A DNA stretch of 64,000 bases. Origin: Planktothricoides raciborskii GIHE-MW2 (GTDB lineage: Bacteria; Cyanobacteriota; Cyanobacteriia; Cyanobacteriales; Laspinemataceae). Below the pieces are notes generated by a model. That model did no database searches and was not told the DNA's origin. It saw only the letters and a program-made list of their open reading frames with translations. A program made the position numbers and the translations under genes. Shown here piece after piece: positions 17,888 to 27,220 of this stretch. Numbering within the stretch: the stretch's first letter is position 1; the number at the start of each line of letters is the position of its first letter. The DNA lies in assembly GCF_040564635.1 (NCBI RefSeq), contig NZ_CP159837.1:6931001-6995000 (forward strand). The letters are read 5' to 3'.

Positions 17888-20800
17888 TTAAATAAACTGA
17901 ATTAAATTAGGTTCAATCCCTTGACCTCCTTGTAAAATGGCTAGATATTCCCCAGTTGCTTGATGCTGAATGATGAGATCGTTAGCATGATTTCCCGTTC
18001 CTTGGGTAATATTTAAGGATTCAGAATTTAAGCCCTCTTCGGTGGCAGAATCCATTAAATCAATAAAATCTTCCTGCACATTAAAATCAGTAATAACATC
18101 TGCTGATTCTAATGTCAATCCGCCCATGCCTAACCCGATCGCAAATACATCCCGTCCTTGCCCTCCCGTGAGGGTATCTGCACCTAAATCCCCCGATAAA
18201 TAGTCATTGTCTTTATGACCCAATAGCCGATCGCTGCCATCTCCTCCTAACAGGCGATCGCTGCCACTTTCCCCAAACATTAAATCATTGCCTGCACTAC
18301 CTTCAATATAATCATTGCCCTGACCGCCCCAAATTTTATCATCGCCATCCCCTCCTAAAATATAGTCATCATTTTCCCGACCATAAAGGCGATCGCTCCC
18401 CCCTTGACCATCAATAAAATCATTACCTTCTCGTCCATGTAGAATATTCATTTCCACAGTTCCAAGGAGGCGATCGGTCAGATTAGTTCCTGCTAAATTT
18501 GGGCGATTTTCACCCTCAAACCCTTCTCCTAAATCATCATTATCGCTCACATTAGCGCTTAAATTAACCGTTAAATTATTATACTGAGAATCGCTACTGG
18601 TAATACTATGAATAATCTCACTACTACGCAACCCTTCTTTAACATTATCATTCACCGCCGTCACGATGATAGTTTGGGCAATATTCCAATTTGATGGGGT
18701 AAATAATACCTTTAAAGAACTTGATGGTGAGTTACTCCCTGAGTTATTTAAATTAGTTTGGCCATCGGTGGTAATATTAATCCTCACATCAGCAGTAGGT
18801 TGAGTGGCAAGTTTGACTTTATATAAATCAAATCCGCCATTTTCCTGCACATCAGTGCTAAATAAAGATTGAATCAGTTTAATATTACCAATGGATACAT
18901 GAACCAAGGCATCAGTATCGGCATAAGTTTTGCCATCATAACCATTCCAGGTAAAACTGGTATTGCCATTAAAATTAGTGTTGGGCGTAAAAGTCAGATT
19001 ACTTAATTGGTCAACGGCAATTTCTTGATTAACCGTAACTTCTGTGCCATTTAACTTGAGAATTCCGTTAGCGGAAAGCGAAGTTATTTTAATTTGGGAT
19101 AAGCCATCATTGTCTGGGTCAGCAAAAGCATTGGTAAAGTCAGTCTCAGCTAAAGCAATTTCACTATTTTGATCTCCAGACTTGCTGATAGTTTTCAGAC
19201 TAGGGGCATTAATCAAGCCAATATTTAGGTTAACCGTTGCATCGGTATCTGCATAAATTTTCCCATCAAATCCATTCCAAGTAAAACTGGTATTCCCGTT
19301 AAAATTGACATCCGGGGTAAAAGTCAGTTTATTTAAGTCAGCCGCCGCAATTTCTTGATTAACTTTCACTGCCGCGTCGCTTAATTTAAGAATGCCGTTA
19401 GCGGGAAGCGAAGTTATTTTAATTTTCGATAAGCTGTCATTGTCTACATCAAAAAATGCGTTGATAAAGTCGTTTGCCGTCAAGACAATATCCGTATCTT
19501 CATTACCATTAAGACTAACATTAGTGAGAATAATATTGGAATTTCGAGTGATTTGATTTGCAGCAATATTATTATTTTTCGCATTATCTATCGCCACATT
19601 TTCAGCAATATCTACCGTGACTTTACCATTAACAATAGGAGTGATATCAAAGGTGTAATTTTTAGCATCAACTGGGGTAAATTTAATGACCTTGCCATTC
19701 CCCACCTTAATATCTGTTGCCTCGAAGCCGGTGACAGATTCACTGAAATTTGCTGTGACTTTGAATGGATCTGTTACTAGGTCAGCCGCATTAGAAGTTA
19801 ATGTGACAGTTGGGACAACCCCATCCACAAATACATTTTCTGTAGATGCGACATTATTTAAATCTAAAATAGCGTTGTCGCCGTTAACATTTTGAATTGT
19901 TGCTGTGGCATCGGCGGGCAAGTTTAAAGCATTGCCTACGGTGATGCCATTAGTTGCTAAATCACCAGAGGCAATTGTATAGGTGAAATTGTGGCTAGTC
20001 GCTGATGCACCAGTTCCATTAAGGGTGGCATTAACCAAACCGCGATTATTTAAAATAATCGGTAAAGTTGGACTGCCGGTAATCCTGACTGCTTGACTAA
20101 AATTAACCGTAAAGGTGAGAACATCGCCGATTTTATAATTGTCGTCAGTGGGAACTTTTACACTGGTAATGGTTGGTGCAGAGTTGATGGTAATCTTGGC
20201 GGTTTCAGTCGCACTACTAAAAACACTAGAGGTGGTATTAGTTGCCCGGTCTGTGGTGTAGTCGGCGGTTCCGCCATTGGTGCCCGTAATTCGATCCCAA
20301 GCAGCAAAGGTGATGGCATTGGCAATAGTGCCGTTATAATCCGTATTGGGAACAAAGCGGATTTTAGTATTAGTATCACTGGCTAATAATAGGGCGCTAT
20401 TTGCCGAAACTGTCGGGCAAGCATTCCAGGTGGTGCCATTGGTACTGTATTGCCAAGTGCCGTTAGTGGTGTCTAAGGCAGTAATGGCAATGCCTTGTAA
20501 AGCGCTGGCATTGGGGTCGGTGATTTTGCTGCCGCCCAAGTTGGCGATGATGGTACTGACTAAGGTGCCGCTACTGTTATTGTTGTTTTGGTTTTGCGGG
20601 TTAAGGGTGGGACTGCCAGTGTTGTCTAAGACTGGGGAGTCGTTGACCAGTACGGTGACGGTGGTGGGACTGCTGACCCCGTTGCGATCGCGGGCATTGT
20701 AGGTAAATTTGTCCAAGCCGTTGAAGTTGGCAGTGGGGGTGTAGAGGATATCTCGTTTCGGGTCAATGGTAATCGTCCTGACTACATTATTCGCATTCGG

Positions 20801-22417
20801 GTCAAAGGTACTATTCGCAGTGCCAGTGGTGGGGTTTAACTTAGCCATGCGGTTGCGAGTTGCACCGCCGATATTGGTAAAGCTGCCACCGACAATGGGG
20901 CTGCCACTGCTATCTAGGGCGATCGCCTCGACGGTACTATTCGCATTGGGGTTAAAGGTAGTATTCGCAGTGCCGGTGGTGGGGTTTAACTTGGCAATGT
21001 AGTTGCGAGTTTCACCGCCGATACTGGTAAAGCTGCCACCGACAATGGGGTTGCCACTCCTATCTAGGGCGATCGCATAGACCCAATCATTTGCATTGGG
21101 GTTAAATTGAGTATCCGCAGCACCAGTGATGGGGTCTAACTTGGCAATGCGGTTGTAAGTTTGATCGCCGATACTATTGAAATAGCCACCGACAATGGGT
21201 TCTAGGGCGATTTCATAGACATAACCATTCGCATTGGGGTTAAATGTGGTATCCGCAGCACCAGTGGTGGGGTTCAACTTGGCAATGCGGTTACGAGTTT
21301 CACCGCCGATACTGGTGAAGTCGCCACCGACAATGGGGTTGCCACTGCTATCTAGGGCGATCGCCCGGACATCACTATTCGCATTGGGGTTAAATTGAGG
21401 ATCCGCAGCACCAGTGGAGGGGTCTAACTTGGCAATGCGGTTGCGAGTTGCACCACCGATACTGGTAAAGTTGCCACCGACAATGGGGTTGCCACTGCTA
21501 TCTAGGGCGATCGCCCAAACATAATTATTCGCATTAGGGTTAAATTGAGGGTCGGCAGCGCCCGTGGTGGGGTATAACCGGGCAATGTAGTTGCGAGTTT
21601 CACCGCCGATACTGGTGAAAGCCCCACTAACATAAGGGTTGCCACTGCTATCTAGGGCGATCGCATTGACATCACTATTCGCATTGGGGTTAAAGGTGGG
21701 ATCGACACTACCATCAGAGTTTAACCGGGCAATGCGGCTGCGAGGTTGACCGCCGATACTGGTGAATTGACCACCGACATAAATCCAATCATTAATTATG
21801 ACAGTGCCGTTAGTGCCCGTGGTGTTGATACTTTCCACGGTGAGTCGCCCGGTTCCGGTGTCGTTGCCTAGGACATCAAGTTGTTTGCTGGTGAGACTGC
21901 CTGTAATCGCTTTGCTGTCCGCATTGGCAGTGGGAGGGGCCAGGATGTAGTCATAGTTTGTCGGGGTAATGGGTGCAGTTTCGATATTGCCCACTTGGGT
22001 TTCTAATTCCCAATCGCCCCCAAAGCCGGTTTTGTCGTCACTTGCGGCGATATCGGCTTGGGTTAATTGATTCAGTTTTGAAATAAATTGAAGGTCTGCC
22101 CCAATATCACATCCATATAATAGAATATCCGCATTTGCAGTTAGAGAGTTTTGCCACTGTTGTAGCTGCGGGCGATAGATTTCTAACTGCTGCTCATCAA
22201 TCGTATCTTGCCCTAGTTTAAACCGGCCTTGTTCCCCGTGAGAAATAATATGAATCGCGGCGATATTTTCTGCTAGTTCTAACCGTTCCGTGATTTGCTC
22301 AAGGCCATTGCGGGTGCCATCCAAGATAATCACTTCCGCATCGGAGGGAATGGCGTCGATTAAGGTTGGATAATCGGCTACGTTAGGGTCAATAAAAACT
22401 AAGGTGGAATGTGACAT
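17888..22417 (-). CDS. Giant DUF4347 / delta-60 repeat / cadherin-like / RTX protein
   Basis: A 1509-residue protein starting at ATG 22417. Residues 1-165 are DUF4347 (IHIISHGEQGRFKLG, LLYGCDIG), an N-terminal domain found on large cyanobacterial surface proteins. Residues about 205-560 are eight or so delta-60 repeats (GGSFTSIGGETRNYIAKLNPTTG-like, about 50 residues each) that should form beta-propeller blades. Then come Ig/cadherin-like modules, with two close copies built around SLSKIKITSLPANGILKL, a Calx-beta-like stretch, and at about 1330-1430 RTX nonapeptides (GGDGDDKIWGGQGNDY) that bind calcium. The C-terminus (DLIIQHQATGEYLAIL) is the usual end of such proteins and may hold the type I secretion signal. 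It is probably secreted or surface-bound; no secretion genes are adjacent. Confidence 0.9.
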   Translation of the reverse strand: MSHSTLVFIDPNVADYPTLIDAIPSDAEVIILDGTRNGLEQITERLELAENIAAIHIISHGEQGRFKLGQDTIDEQQLEIYRPQLQQWQNSLTANADILLYGCDIGADLQFISKLNQLTQADIAASDDKTGFGGDWELETQVGNIETAPITPTNYDYILAPPTANADSKAITGSLTSKQLDVLGNDTGTGRLTVESINTTGTNGTVIINDWIYVGGQFTSIGGQPRSRIARLNSDGSVDPTFNPNANSDVNAIALDSSGNPYVSGAFTSIGGETRNYIARLYPTTGAADPQFNPNANNYVWAIALDSSGNPIVGGNFTSIGGATRNRIAKLDPSTGAADPQFNPNANSDVRAIALDSSGNPIVGGDFTSIGGETRNRIAKLNPTTGAADTTFNPNANGYVYEIALEPIVGGYFNSIGDQTYNRIAKLDPITGAADTQFNPNANDWVYAIALDRSGNPIVGGSFTSIGGETRNYIAKLNPTTGTANTTFNPNANSTVEAIALDSSGSPIVGGSFTNIGGATRNRMAKLNPTTGTANSTFDPNANNVVRTITIDPKRDILYTPTANFNGLDKFTYNARDRNGVSSPTTVTVLVNDSPVLDNTGSPTLNPQNQNNNNSSGTLVSTIIANLGGSKITDPNASALQGIAITALDTTNGTWQYSTNGTTWNACPTVSANSALLLASDTNTKIRFVPNTDYNGTIANAITFAAWDRITGTNGGTADYTTDRATNTTSSVFSSATETAKITINSAPTITSVKVPTDDNYKIGDVLTFTVNFSQAVRITGSPTLPIILNNRGLVNATLNGTGASATSHNFTYTIASGDLATNGITVGNALNLPADATATIQNVNGDNAILDLNNVASTENVFVDGVVPTVTLTSNAADLVTDPFKVTANFSESVTGFEATDIKVGNGKVIKFTPVDAKNYTFDITPIVNGKVTVDIAENVAIDNAKNNNIAANQITRNSNIILTNVSLNGNEDTDIVLTANDFINAFFDVDNDSLSKIKITSLPANGILKLSDAAVKVNQEIAAADLNKLTFTPDVNFNGNTSFTWNGFDGKIYADTDATVNLNIGLINAPSLKTISKSGDQNSEIALAETDFTNAFADPDNDGLSQIKITSLSANGILKLNGTEVTVNQEIAVDQLSNLTFTPNTNFNGNTSFTWNGYDGKTYADTDALVHVSIGNIKLIQSLFSTDVQENGGFDLYKVKLATQPTADVRINITTDGQTNLNNSGSNSPSSSLKVLFTPSNWNIAQTIIVTAVNDNVKEGLRSSEIIHSITSSDSQYNNLTVNLSANVSDNDDLGEGFEGENRPNLAGTNLTDRLLGTVEMNILHGREGNDFIDGQGGSDRLYGRENDDYILGGDGDDKIWGGQGNDYIEGSAGNDLMFGESGSDRLLGGDGSDRLLGHKDNDYLSGDLGADTLTGGQGRDVFAIGLGMGGLTLESADVITDFNVQEDFIDLMDSATEEGLNSESLNITQGTGNHANDLIIQHQATGEYLAILQGGQGIEPNLIQFI
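20860..21780 (-). repeat. In-gene DNA repeats encoding delta-60 blades, each with a HIP1 site
   Basis: Within the giant gene, blocks of about 145-150 bp recur near 20915, 21063, 21205, 21353, 21502 and 21655, each beginning with the same CTATCTAGGGCGATCGC core. One block near 21205 has lost part of this core and 15 bp of coding sequence, shortening its blade (EIALEPIVGGY instead of AIALDSSGNPIVGG). The DNA identity between blocks is high enough to suggest recent homogenisation. Confidence 0.8.
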
Positions 22418-22715
22418 GGTGAGGGTTCCCCGGTTGATTAATTAATTAATCTTATGCTTGATTAGGGGGGATATACTCCTTATTTTACCACAATTTACCC
22501 AAACAAATAAGAAAAATAATTATCTTCACAATCTCTTTAAAATTGACCATAGTAAAATGTTTTTTTATGTAGTTTGTTTACGATTTTGTTACATCGATCA
22601 ATTGTAGTTAAGTGGTAATTTCTCTGTGTCCTTTGTGTCTCTGTGGTTGATTCATTGGTTTTTTCACCACAGAGACACAGAGAACCACAGAGAGAGATAA
22701 GATTTTGGGCGATCG
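22418..22715. repeat. Spacer with AT-rich promoter region and CTCTGTGTC palindrome
   Basis: No gene is seen in these 298 bp. Adjacent to the DUF4347 start is TTAATTAATTAATC; at 22621-22696 a full CTCTGTGTC ... ACACAGAG palindrome lies just downstream of the broken AAA+ gene. Confidence 0.7.
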
Positions 22716-24735
22716 CTAAGAAATATCCCATCCTTTGGTTTCTAAATTGGAAAGCGATCGCCCCCATTTGAGATATTCGGTTTTCGTAGCTTCTAGGATA
22801 TGTTTCATCATCACAGGTTCATTGGCATCAGCGGCTAAAAAAGCAGCATTGAGGGCAATAGATTTAATATTTCCGCCGGTAATATCTAATTGACCTAAAC
22901 GTTTATAATTGAGTTCTTTAGTAGGAGTTTCTTGGGGAAAAGCCCGCTGCCAAATTTCGCTACGTTCGGGGGATTTGGGAAAGGGGAAGTTGACAATAAA
23001 ACGCAGCCGACGCAAAAAAGCTTGATCTAAATCCTCTTTTAAATTAGTGGTGAGAATGGCCAATCCTTGATAAGCTTCCATGCGTTGTAATAAATAGCTA
23101 ACTTCGATATTTGCGTGGCGATCGTGGCTATCTTTGACTTCGCTTGCCAAATAGGGCATCCGCTTCATCAAATAGTAGAATTCCGCCGCCGGTTTCTGCG
23201 GCGTCAAAAATGCGGCGTAAATTCTTTTCTGTTTCCCCAATATATTTGCTCATTACTGAACTTAAATCGATGCGATATAAGTCTAGATTCAGTTCATAAG
23301 CTAAAACTTCGGCGGCGGTAGTTTTGCCGGTGCCACTGGTTCCGGCAAATAATACAGTTAATCCTAATCCTCGCTGATTTTTGCGGGCAAATCCCCACTT
23401 TTGATAAACTTTCGCTTGCTGGCGAATTTGAGCCAGAATTTGCTTTAAAATCTTTTTTTCTTGTTCTGGCAAGACTAAATCATCCCAGGAGGTTTTAACA
23501 TTAATCCGTTGGGCTAATCCTTCCAAGTGCGGACGGGCTTGTAATCGACAAAAATCCCATAAGCGATCGCCCCATTCTTTTGGTTCTAATGTTTCTAATT
23601 CTGTATTGACTTCTGTATTTAATTCTGTATTTAATTTTACCGCAGCACTGGCAGTTTGAATCATCCCTGGGGATAAGCGAAATTGTGCCGCTAATCGTTC
23701 GAGTTGTTCGCCGATTTCCCCTTCAGTATCCGGTAATGCCCCTTGCCATAGATCGAGTTGTTCTGCATATTCTAAACCAGCAACATCAAAAGTGATGACT
23801 ACCGGATGGGAAAGGGACAATCTTTGGTCTGTGGCAACGAAACCCGGCACTTTTAATGATTCTAAAAAACTGTTGATCGCGCTGATTCTTTGTCCTTCTG
23901 CCATTGCCCCAGATTCTTTAATTTTTAATAGTAATAAACTGGGTTCGAGGAGATACCAGCGCTGCCACCGCATGACTAAGGATTTAATTTCGGTGCGATC
24001 GCTGGGGATAGCATCACTGGGGATAAAATACAAAGGTAAATCTAAATTTACGCTCACATTTGCGGCAATTTCTCGTTGGGATTCTCGCAAAGTGCCGCAT
24101 AATTGAATAATCGGCACCTGGGTTTGGGGGGATTGAAAAATAGCGATGATTTGGTTAACAATTTTTTGATAAGAAGGTTGCAGAGAAATCGGCGATGCCG
24201 GGGAATCAAATTCACGAGCGATCGCCCCAGTAAGAATTGGATCGCTGTAAGGTTCTCCCATGAAATAATGTAAAATTGCTTCATCAATTTGTAAGCAAGC
24301 CCGAGGCAATTCAGGACTGGTAGCACAATGAACCAATTGCCAGCGACGCAAAGGCCGATTCTCCGTGAAAGCATCCCAATGAACTTCGGGAAAACACTGA
24401 CAAGCTAGTTGAAAAGTGGGATAATTTAATTCGGCATTATTATGGGCGATCGCAAATAGGTTGGGAAAGTTAGGGTCGATCGCTTGTGCGGCACAACAAA
24501 GCAAAATCATCCGTTCAAAATTGGATAAATCAAAAGTCTGACAAACTTCTTCCAACCTGGGGGAAAAATGCATAGCATCAGCAATATCTGCCAGTTCTGC
24601 CAAATCATCGTCCAAACTTAAACTTTCTTCACCCCGCGACTCAGCAATGTGAGAATTCAGTAAACCTTGAACACAGGCGATCGACTGGAGCAAATAGTCG
24701 ATATTACTGGAATACCAAGCCAGATTTTCCTTCAT
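22716..24735 (-). pseudogene. AAA+ ATPase of the contractile-injection-system type, frameshifted
   Basis: The leftward gene starts at ATG 24735 (a TTG at 24756 is also open). An N-terminal helical domain of about 390 residues is followed by an AAA+ module with Walker A GTSGTGKT and Walker B GGILLFDEADALFGKRS. The frame then ends in TAG near 23128, but the next frame carries on exactly where expected: SEVKDSHDRHANIEVSYLLQRME, ILTTNLK (sensor 1) and FLRRLRFIVNFPFP (arginine finger region), to the stop at 22716. At the junction, bases AAGCGAAGTCAAAGAT look like a 5-base loss from AAG-CGN-AGN-GAAGTCAAAGAT. The family is the ATPase associated with phage-tail-like contractile injection systems (Afp15-like), but no sheath, tube or baseplate genes are in the window. 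The split proteins lack a complete active site. Confidence 0.85.
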
Positions 24736-24756
24736 AAAAAACCATCCCGAACCCAA

Positions 24757-25258
24757 TCCGGATACTATTAATATTTATGTCATTAGGTTGGTTTGAGGAA
24801 CGAATAACCGCCAGGGAATCGTATTCCCTGGCTAATAGCCCAAGTCGGTTAAAACCGACTAAAATTATGTACGGGTCAACGGTTATTGTACGGGTCAACG
24901 GCTGTTGACCCCTACCAAGCATAATTAGTCGGTTTTAACCGCCTGTAGGGGTCAACGGCCGTTGACCCCTACGGGGATTAAAATCCCCGACGGGTGTGGT
25001 TTACAAGGGCAGAAAACCGCTGTGTGTTAGGTTTCGTTCCTCAACCCAACCTACGAAACTATTTTAAGCAGAAACCTAGGAAAAAATACTAGACTTTAGT
25101 CTATAACATCGCGGCAGAAATAAGATTTAAAATAATTGGTTATCCTGAACATTTTCATCTACCGCAAAAAAATGAGCCCACAACAAACTCGGATTTATGC
25201 CAAGAAATCCTCATCGATACCAGTCGGGCCGAAATATACGCCAGTTTCTCAGTAGCCC
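24757..25258. repeat. Repeat field: CGGTTGACCCCTAC inverted repeats and GTAGGTTGGGTT unit
   Basis: No gene is seen. Between about 24785 and 25015 there are nested inverted repeats: GGGAATCGTATTCCC, AGTCGGTTTTAACCG in both orientations, several TAGGGGTCAACGGCCGTTGACCCCTA units and GGGGATTAAAATCCCC. At 25028-25057 the GTTTCGTTCCTCAACCCAACCTAC arm of the REP-like element follows. The rest up to 25258 has no recognisable feature. Confidence 0.7.
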
Positions 25259-25443
25259 GTAGGTTGGGTTGAAGAATTAAACCCAACATAATCATCCCTA
25301 GAAAGATAATTATGGTGGCTTTTTCACATATTTAACAATGGTAGGTTTGGTTGTTCTTCGTTTAACCCAACCTACGTTAATCTTGTGGTTAAGCAAATTA
25401 ATTTTGATTTGATGCTGGGTTTCCTTTGTCAACCCAACCTACG
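25259..25443. repeat. Three REP-like GTAGGTTGGGTT palindromes downstream of the RAYT pseudogene
   Basis: Copies are at 25259-25289, 25341-25376 (a near-complete palindrome GTAGGTTTGG ... AACCCAACCTAC) and 25411-25443. Each has an AACCCAACCTAC arm and an imperfect inverted partner, the layout of REP/BIME elements moved by RAYT transposases. Confidence 0.75.
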
Positions 25444-25481
25444 ATTTATTCTTGGCCAATATGATCATCAAACATCAATTT

Positions 25482-25988
25482 TTATTCAGCCATCCACATC
25501 AAATCATAAACCCCTGCTTCAACATAACGGTGAAAACTCGAAAATTGCCAATCTTTCGGCGACCGAACCAATCCGTAATGCACCGGATTATAATGAATAT
25601 ATTCCACATGATTAACAAAATCTAGATCGCCCCTAATTTGATGCTCCCAAAATCGGCGTTGCTAAATCGCTTTTTCTCCCTTATGATGTCGGGATGCGGT
25701 CATATTACATTGAAAACAAGCATTACATTTCCGGCTAAAATAACTTTTAATTAACCGCCAGCGAGTCGAAAAATACGCATCCTCTTCCCGTAATGTCCAA
25801 ATCTTATGGAGGTGGTCGGGCAAAATCACAATTGCATCAATTTTAAACGGATGTTGTTTGATAACGTATCGAAAAGCATTCCTGAGTAAATTGATATTTT
25901 AAGTTTGACACAAAATTGGCCGACGCTGATGGGTGACAAGGGTAAAAAAATAAGTTGATCCCGGTGTTTTTGCTCGACGATATCGCAT
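25482..25988 (-). pseudogene. REP-associated tyrosine transposase (RAYT/TnpA-REP), two in-frame stops
   Basis: Reading leftward from ATG 25988 gives one frame of 168 codons to TAA 25482, broken only by TAA at 25901-25899 (codon 30) and TAG at 25664-25662 (codon 109). The translation is plainly a RAYT: MRYRRAKTPGSTYFFTLVTHQRRPILC at the start, the HUH motif ILPDHLHKIW, RLIKSYF, QRRFWEHQI and the catalytic-tyrosine segment VEYIHYNPVHYGLV, ending WQFSSFHRYV. TAG replaces what is normally Trp in KAIWQRRFWEH. RAYTs are single-strand HUH nucleases that mobilise palindromic REP sequences. At least seven GTAGGTTGGGTT palindromes lie within about 1.2 kb around this gene, supporting the link. It is inactive as read. 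Confidence 0.85.
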
Positions 25989-26149
25989 ACTTTTAAAAAT
26001 AACATGGTTAGGATAAGAATAACATGGTTATATTGGGGTTTGTGTTGGGTTTCGTGCCTCAACCCAACCTACGGGCTACAACAGCGATCGCCTGTAGCCT
26101 GTAGGTTGGGTTGACGCCAGGAAACCCAACCAAAACATACCAACAAATT
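25989..26149. repeat. REP-like palindromes upstream of the RAYT pseudogene
   Basis: GTGTTGGGTTTCGTGCCTCAACCCAACCTACG (26043-26073) and GTAGGTTGGGTTGACGCCAGGAAACCCAAC (26101-26130) are two more members of the element seen downstream. A direct repeat TAAGAATAACATGGTTA / AAAATAACATGGTTA is present near 26000-26030. No gene is seen. Confidence 0.7.
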
Positions 26150-26232
26150 GCGATCGCTTTTTTGATGTGCGATCGCTTTTTTGATGGGCGATCGCTTTTT
26201 TGGGGGGCGATCGCTTTTTTGGGGGCGATCGC
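26150..26232. repeat. Five HIP1 octamers in tandem with a 19-bp period
   Basis: GCGATCGC begins at 26150, 26169, 26188, 26207 and 26225, each followed by a T-run (TTTTTTG) and a G-rich linker. This is a true tandem array of the cyanobacterial HIP1 motif, not the usual scatter. Confidence 0.85.
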
Positions 26233-26565
26233 TCATTTTATCGGTAGGCTTCCACCCCAGAACTCCACACCCCATCAATGATTATAGTACGCTTTTTTTT
26301 GTGGGGCGATCGCTGTTTTTGGCGGCGATCGGTTTTTTGATCCAAGCCAAGAAACCGGGTTTCTTTTGGGGATATTAGAGTTAACTGTGGCACCGAGAGA
26401 AGAAACCCGGTTTCTGAGTTCCAATTTTTTTGGGAGGCGATCGCTAATTTAGCCCAGCGCTTGTTTAGTAGATAAATTTTTTCTCTTTGTGTTCTCTGTG
26501 ACTCTGTGGTTCGACTCTGGAAACCACCGAGTCACACGGAGGATAAAGGTAGAGGGGGTAATTCC
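26233..26565. repeat. Spacer with further HIP1 sites, AAACCCGGTTTCT inverted pair and CTCTGTG repeat
   Basis: No gene is seen. Additional HIP1 octamers occur near 26306 and 26437. GAAACCGGGTTTCTT (about 26350) and AGAAACCCGGTTTCT (about 26400) form an inverted pair. A diverged CTCTGTG palindrome is at 26482-26542. Confidence 0.65.
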
Positions 26566-27201
26566 TTAACTTAATCTATTTTGTAAATCCATCTGCCCGC
26601 GATAGCCGGTAATAATATAACTGCCATCTTTCAGCACATGAATTTCCATTTGATCGCTGGCCCAGTTTAGCTGATTTTCCAACGCTGGATTAAAAATATG
26701 CACCTTTTGATTCCGGGAAGAAACCAGGGAATCGGTAGTATTAACCGCCAAAGATTTAACAAACGGGCCATCTACTAAAATATCCAGTTCTGCCAGTAAC
26801 TCTTGAGAACCTTCTGGGGCATTTTCTCCTTGTAATTCTTTTAAGGTAAAGCCGCTAAAAGACATTACATTCAAGCCCGCAGTCTTGACTTTTTTCGCTA
26901 ATTTTGCTAAAGTTTTTGCTTGAAAAAAGGGTTCACCACCAGAAAAAGTCACCCCTTGATTTTTGGGATTACTGATAATTTGACTAGCCAGTTCATCCAC
27001 AGAAATTAATTGCTTAATTTCAAATGGCCAAGAAGCGGGATTAAAACAGCCATCACATTCTCGTTTACATCCTTGTACCCAAACCACTGCCCGATATCCG
27101 GGGCCGTTGACTTCTGATTCGTCTACATAGCCCATAATATTTAAGTGGTTCTGGGGAATGTTGGCGGGATTTTCCGTTGGATTTATGGTTGAGTTATTCA
27201 T
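26566..27201 (-). CDS. NrdG-like radical SAM protein (4Fe-4S single-cluster activase type)
   Basis: A 211-residue protein from ATG 27201 (TTG 27213 is also open). It has GPGYRAVVWVQGCKRECDGCFNP: the three cysteines form CxxxCxxC, the iron-sulphur ligand of radical SAM activases such as NrdG. VTFSGGEPFFQ is the SAM-binding GGE-type motif. The size and motif order fit the short activase group. A class III ribonucleotide reductase partner (NrdD) is not in the window, so whether this activates NrdD or another glycyl-radical-like enzyme is open. The gene is monocistronic, with repeats on both sides, and the frame is intact. Confidence 0.82.
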   Translation of the reverse strand: MNNSTINPTENPANIPQNHLNIMGYVDESEVNGPGYRAVVWVQGCKRECDGCFNPASWPFEIKQLISVDELASQIISNPKNQGVTFSGGEPFFQAKTLAKLAKKVKTAGLNVMSFSGFTLKELQGENAPEGSQELLAELDILVDGPFVKSLAVNTTDSLVSSRNQKVHIFNPALENQLNWASDQMEIHVLKDGSYIITGYRGQMDLQNRLS

Positions 27202-27220
27202 TTTTTTAGCCAATTTTATG

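Noticed and set aside
20093-21002. Several rightward open frames inside the giant DUF4347 gene
   Set aside because: They are shadows of the repetitive leftward coding sequence.
26069-26378. Opposing open frames over the HIP1 tandem array
   Set aside because: They encode only the repeat unit (for example GDRFFGGRSLF) and have no ribosome site; they are by-products of the array.
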